The notes under the pieces were generated by a model. The model was not told the DNA's origin. It was given only the letters and a program-made list of their open reading frames with translations, and did not search any database. A DNA stretch of 64,000 nucleotides from JACVRW01 sp963728155 (GTDB lineage Bacteria; Actinomycetota; Thermoleophilia; Solirubrobacterales; Thermoleophilaceae), in assembly GCA_963728155.1 (NCBI GenBank), contig CAVSJF010000006.1:186001-250000 (forward strand), written 5' to 3'. Shown in pieces: positions 62,171 through 64,000 of this stretch; the first letter of the stretch is position 1, and the number at the start of each line of letters is the position of its first letter. A program made the position numbers and the translations under genes.

Positions 62171-62473
62171 CTAGTCGCGCGAGAAGCGCGAGCCGACCTT
62201 CTTCACCGGCTCACCGACCTTGCCGACCTTGCCGACCACCGTGCTCGCCGTCTCCTCGAGGCGCCCGCGCTTGCCGACCGGCACACCGAGTACGCGCCGG
62301 CGGGTGTCCCGCGACGCAACGGCGATGCCGCCCGCGAGCCCGGCCACGGCCGCTCCGGCGCCGGCCATCGCGGCCACCTTGCCCTTGCTGCTCTTGGACT
62401 CCGACTCCGGCTCCGGAGGGGTGGGTGCTTCCGTGCTGGTGGGGGGCTCGGGCGGGGTATCGGTCTGGCTCAT
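62171..62473 (-). CDS. Small basic protein with one membrane segment
   Basis: 100 aa from ATG 62473 (MSQTDTPPEPPTSTEAP, a Pro/Thr/Glu-rich head), then a hydrophobic stretch (VAAMAGAGAAVAGLAGGIAVA) and a basic tail (KRGRLEETASTVVGKVGKV, KKVGSRFSRD). GAGGAG lies 9 nt before the ATG, preferred over a longer open frame to 62605. Not recognised. Confidence 0.65.
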   Translation of the reverse strand: MSQTDTPPEPPTSTEAPTPPEPESESKSSKGKVAAMAGAGAAVAGLAGGIAVASRDTRRRVLGVPVGKRGRLEETASTVVGKVGKVGEPVKKVGSRFSRD

Positions 62474-62567
62474 GCTGGCAGTGCTCCTCGGTCGAATTCC
62501 GTTGATCTTGGCATTACCGGCTGGGGCGGGATCGAAACCGAAAATGCCCGATCCGGTCATGCTCTGA

Positions 62568-63518
62568 ATGGTGTCGCGGCTGCGCCGAGACCCCGAGGGG
62601 GCCATCTACTGCACCGTGCTGGCGCTGGTGCTGCTCGCGGTCGCCGCGGCGCCACTCTACGCAACCTGGGTTGCCGGGACGGGTCCAGCGGACAACCACC
62701 TGACCGACGAGATCACGATCGACGGTGAGAGCGAGTTCGTCGTATCGCTCGACGGGGTGCCGCTGGGTCCCACCTGGCAGCGGGAGTATTTCCTCGGCGC
62801 GGACGAGAACGGACGCGACCTCATGGTCCGGGTCCTCTATGGCGCGCGGACCTCCCTCTTGATCGGGCTGGGCGCGCTCGGGTTGACGATGCTGTGCGCC
62901 GTACCGCTCGCACTGGCGGCCGGTTACTTTCGCGGTCGCACGGACGCGCTGATCAGCCGCTTGCTCGACCTGATCTGGTCGTTTCCGGCGCTGCTCCTCG
63001 GCTTCCTGTTCGCCTCGGCGATCAGTCTTGCCGGTGCTCGGATCGGGCCTTTCTACCTGGCGTCCGGATCGAACGTGGTCCCGGTAGCAGTAATCGGGCT
63101 CGCCTATGTGCCGTACCTGGCGCGTCCTCTGCGCGGCCAGGCGCTCGAGCTTCGCGAGCAGCGCTTCATCGAGGCGGCACGAGCGTGCGGCATGGGCCCG
63201 GTCCGCGTGATGTTCTCGGAGATGCTGCCTCATCTCTTGGCGACCATCCTCGTGCTGGCGCCGATTCTCTTCGCGAACGCCGTCGTGCTGGAGTCGGCGC
63301 TGTCCTTCCTCGGCGGGGGCGTCCAGCCTCCTCAACCGTCGTTCGGCACCCTGATCTCCGCTGGGATCGACGACGTCGTGCTGTCCCCGCACCTGCTGCT
63401 GGCGCCGAGCCTCGCCATGGTGCTCGTGATCCTTTCTCTGAGCGGAGTGGCCGAGGCGCTTCGGCGTGTGCTCAACCCGCACATCAAGATCGGAGCCGGC
63501 CGGGTGCACGGACAGTGA
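62568..63518 (+). CDS. Peptide-type ABC transporter permease (DppC/OppC family)
   Basis: 316 aa, about six helices. An N-terminal helix (CTVLALVLLAVAAAPLYATW), the family block FLGADENGRDLMVRVLYGARTSL, and the EAA motif region EAARACGMGPVRVMFSEMLPH. Together with the next gene it forms the two membrane subunits of a dipeptide/oligopeptide or nickel importer; ATPase and solute-binding genes are beyond the window. No Shine-Dalgarno seen before the ATG. Confidence 0.92.
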   Translation: MVSRLRRDPEGAIYCTVLALVLLAVAAAPLYATWVAGTGPADNHLTDEITIDGESEFVVSLDGVPLGPTWQREYFLGADENGRDLMVRVLYGARTSLLIGLGALGLTMLCAVPLALAAGYFRGRTDALISRLLDLIWSFPALLLGFLFASAISLAGARIGPFYLASGSNVVPVAVIGLAYVPYLARPLRGQALELREQRFIEAARACGMGPVRVMFSEMLPHLLATILVLAPILFANAVVLESALSFLGGGVQPPQPSFGTLISAGIDDVVLSPHLLLAPSLAMVLVILSLSGVAEALRRVLNPHIKIGAGRVHGQ

Positions 63519-64000
63519 TCGCTTTCGCGGCCCGCAGGTTCGGGTGGGCACTGTTCACTGCGTTCGCAGCCTCGATCGTTGCGTTCGTTCTCTTCTGGAC
63601 GATCCCCAACGTCGATCCCGCCTTCTGGTTGGGCGGGGCGAGGCACGGAACGGAGGAAACGCGCGCCCGCGCCACCGAGCAGTACGGACTGGATGACCCG
63701 TTGCCCGTGCAGTACGTGCGGCTGATGAAGGAGATCGTCAACGGTGACGTCCAATGCTTCTACGGCTGCGCCAGCCTCCGGGACGCGTTCCTGGAGTCGC
63801 TGCCGGTCACCTTCTGGCTGATCGCCGGGGCCGCCCTGTTTGCCATCGGCACGGGGATCGGCCTAGCCCTGGTCAGCGTGCGCTATCGGGGGCGGTGGGC
63901 CGATCGGGTGATCTTGACCGCCGCCACGGTCGCCTATTCGCTGCCCTCGCTGGTGCTCGCTGCCGTGTTCTGGGCGTTTCTCTGCTACCGGTGGCACGTC
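63515..64000 (+). CDS. Peptide-type ABC transporter permease (DppB/OppB family), cut by window edge
   Basis: First 162 codons. GTG at 63515 overlaps the previous stop (GTGA). N-terminal helix (WALFTAFAASIVAFVLFWTI), YGLDDPLPVQYVRLM, FLESLPVTFWLIAGAALFAI and a third helix at the right edge match DppB/OppB. It is partial because the window ends; the gene order C then B is the reverse of the common B then C. Confidence 0.9.
   Translation, partial: MIAFAARRFGWALFTAFAASIVAFVLFWTIPNVDPAFWLGGARHGTEETRARATEQYGLDDPLPVQYVRLMKEIVNGDVQCFYGCASLRDAFLESLPVTFWLIAGAALFAIGTGIGLALVSVRYRGRWADRVILTAATVAYSLPSLVLAAVFWAFLCYRWHV

Overview
The window is a GC-rich (roughly 70% by eye) bacterial chromosome segment, most likely from an actinobacterium and possibly the Thermoleophilia/Solirubrobacterales. 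This rests on base composition, GTG/TTG starts, TANNNT -10 boxes lying 6-10 nt before start codons without a Shine-Dalgarno (leaderless style), a form I CO dehydrogenase and a RuvCAB-YebC-PdxST neighbourhood. The taxonomic call is inference. No phage, insertion sequence or CRISPR array was seen.

Layout. 1-2691: pyrimidine operon pyrR-pyrB-pyrC (minus, window edge cuts pyrC). 2826-5560: small orphan gene, RNase Z, an overlapping XRE/nucleotidyltransferase pair with a metallophosphoesterase, and tRNA-Arg(CCG). 5713-8658: an SDR epimerase, a small orphan, a MoaD/ThiS-like sulfur carrier and threonine synthase under a SAM-I riboswitch. 8743-11104: CorA and an orphan lipoprotein. 11105-21983: aerobic CO dehydrogenase island: five short overlapping membrane-protein genes, coxM-coxS-coxL (form I AYRCSFR active-site loop), XdhC/CoxF, MobA-like, MoxR/CoxD, CoxE, a small Cys protein and a stand-alone CoxL-like domain, plus coxG and a YceI gene nearby. 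22042-31593: acidic orphan, helical orphan, GH13 glucan enzyme, F420/flavin luciferase-like enzyme, phosphohexomutase, Wzz-like membrane protein, MBL hydrolase, LuxR regulator, degenerate sugar nucleotidyltransferase, sigma factor and an orphan regulator-like gene. 31650-36835: large LuxR-type ATPase regulator, DAG-kinase-like enzyme, PKD-domain secreted protein. 36946-41825: Rel (p)ppGpp synthetase and RecJ. 41886-43281: TetR-like regulator, tandem 17-bp operators and a membrane protein. 43259-47099: small membrane protein, SecDF fusion, zinc-ribbon/PAS-like protein. 47162-49705: isocitrate lyase, isochorismatase-like hydrolase, secreted metzincin-like protease. 49723-55537: ruvB-ruvA-ruvC, DoxX-like, yebC, M29 aminopeptidase, pdxT, pdxS. 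55594-61214: secreted M1 aminopeptidase, secreted alpha/beta hydrolase, ABC-2 exporter. 61236-64000: RpiR regulator, small orphan, and two peptide-type ABC permeases cut by the right edge.

How the genes work together. The cox island encodes a complete aerobic CO dehydrogenase (Mo/Cu large subunit, Fe-S small subunit, FAD medium subunit), its maturation factors and a candidate membrane-anchoring module, so the organism probably respires CO (including trace CO) as an energy supplement. Isocitrate lyase points to acetate/fatty-acid use through the glyoxylate shunt.

Sequence quality. About 17 single-base frame breaks are visible between 20.3 and 37.7 kb in otherwise conserved genes (rel, GH13, LuxR ATPase, PKD protein and others), while the flanking ~46 kb shows none. 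I treat these as probable assembly or sequencing indels, and the affected genes are given as single entries spanning the break.
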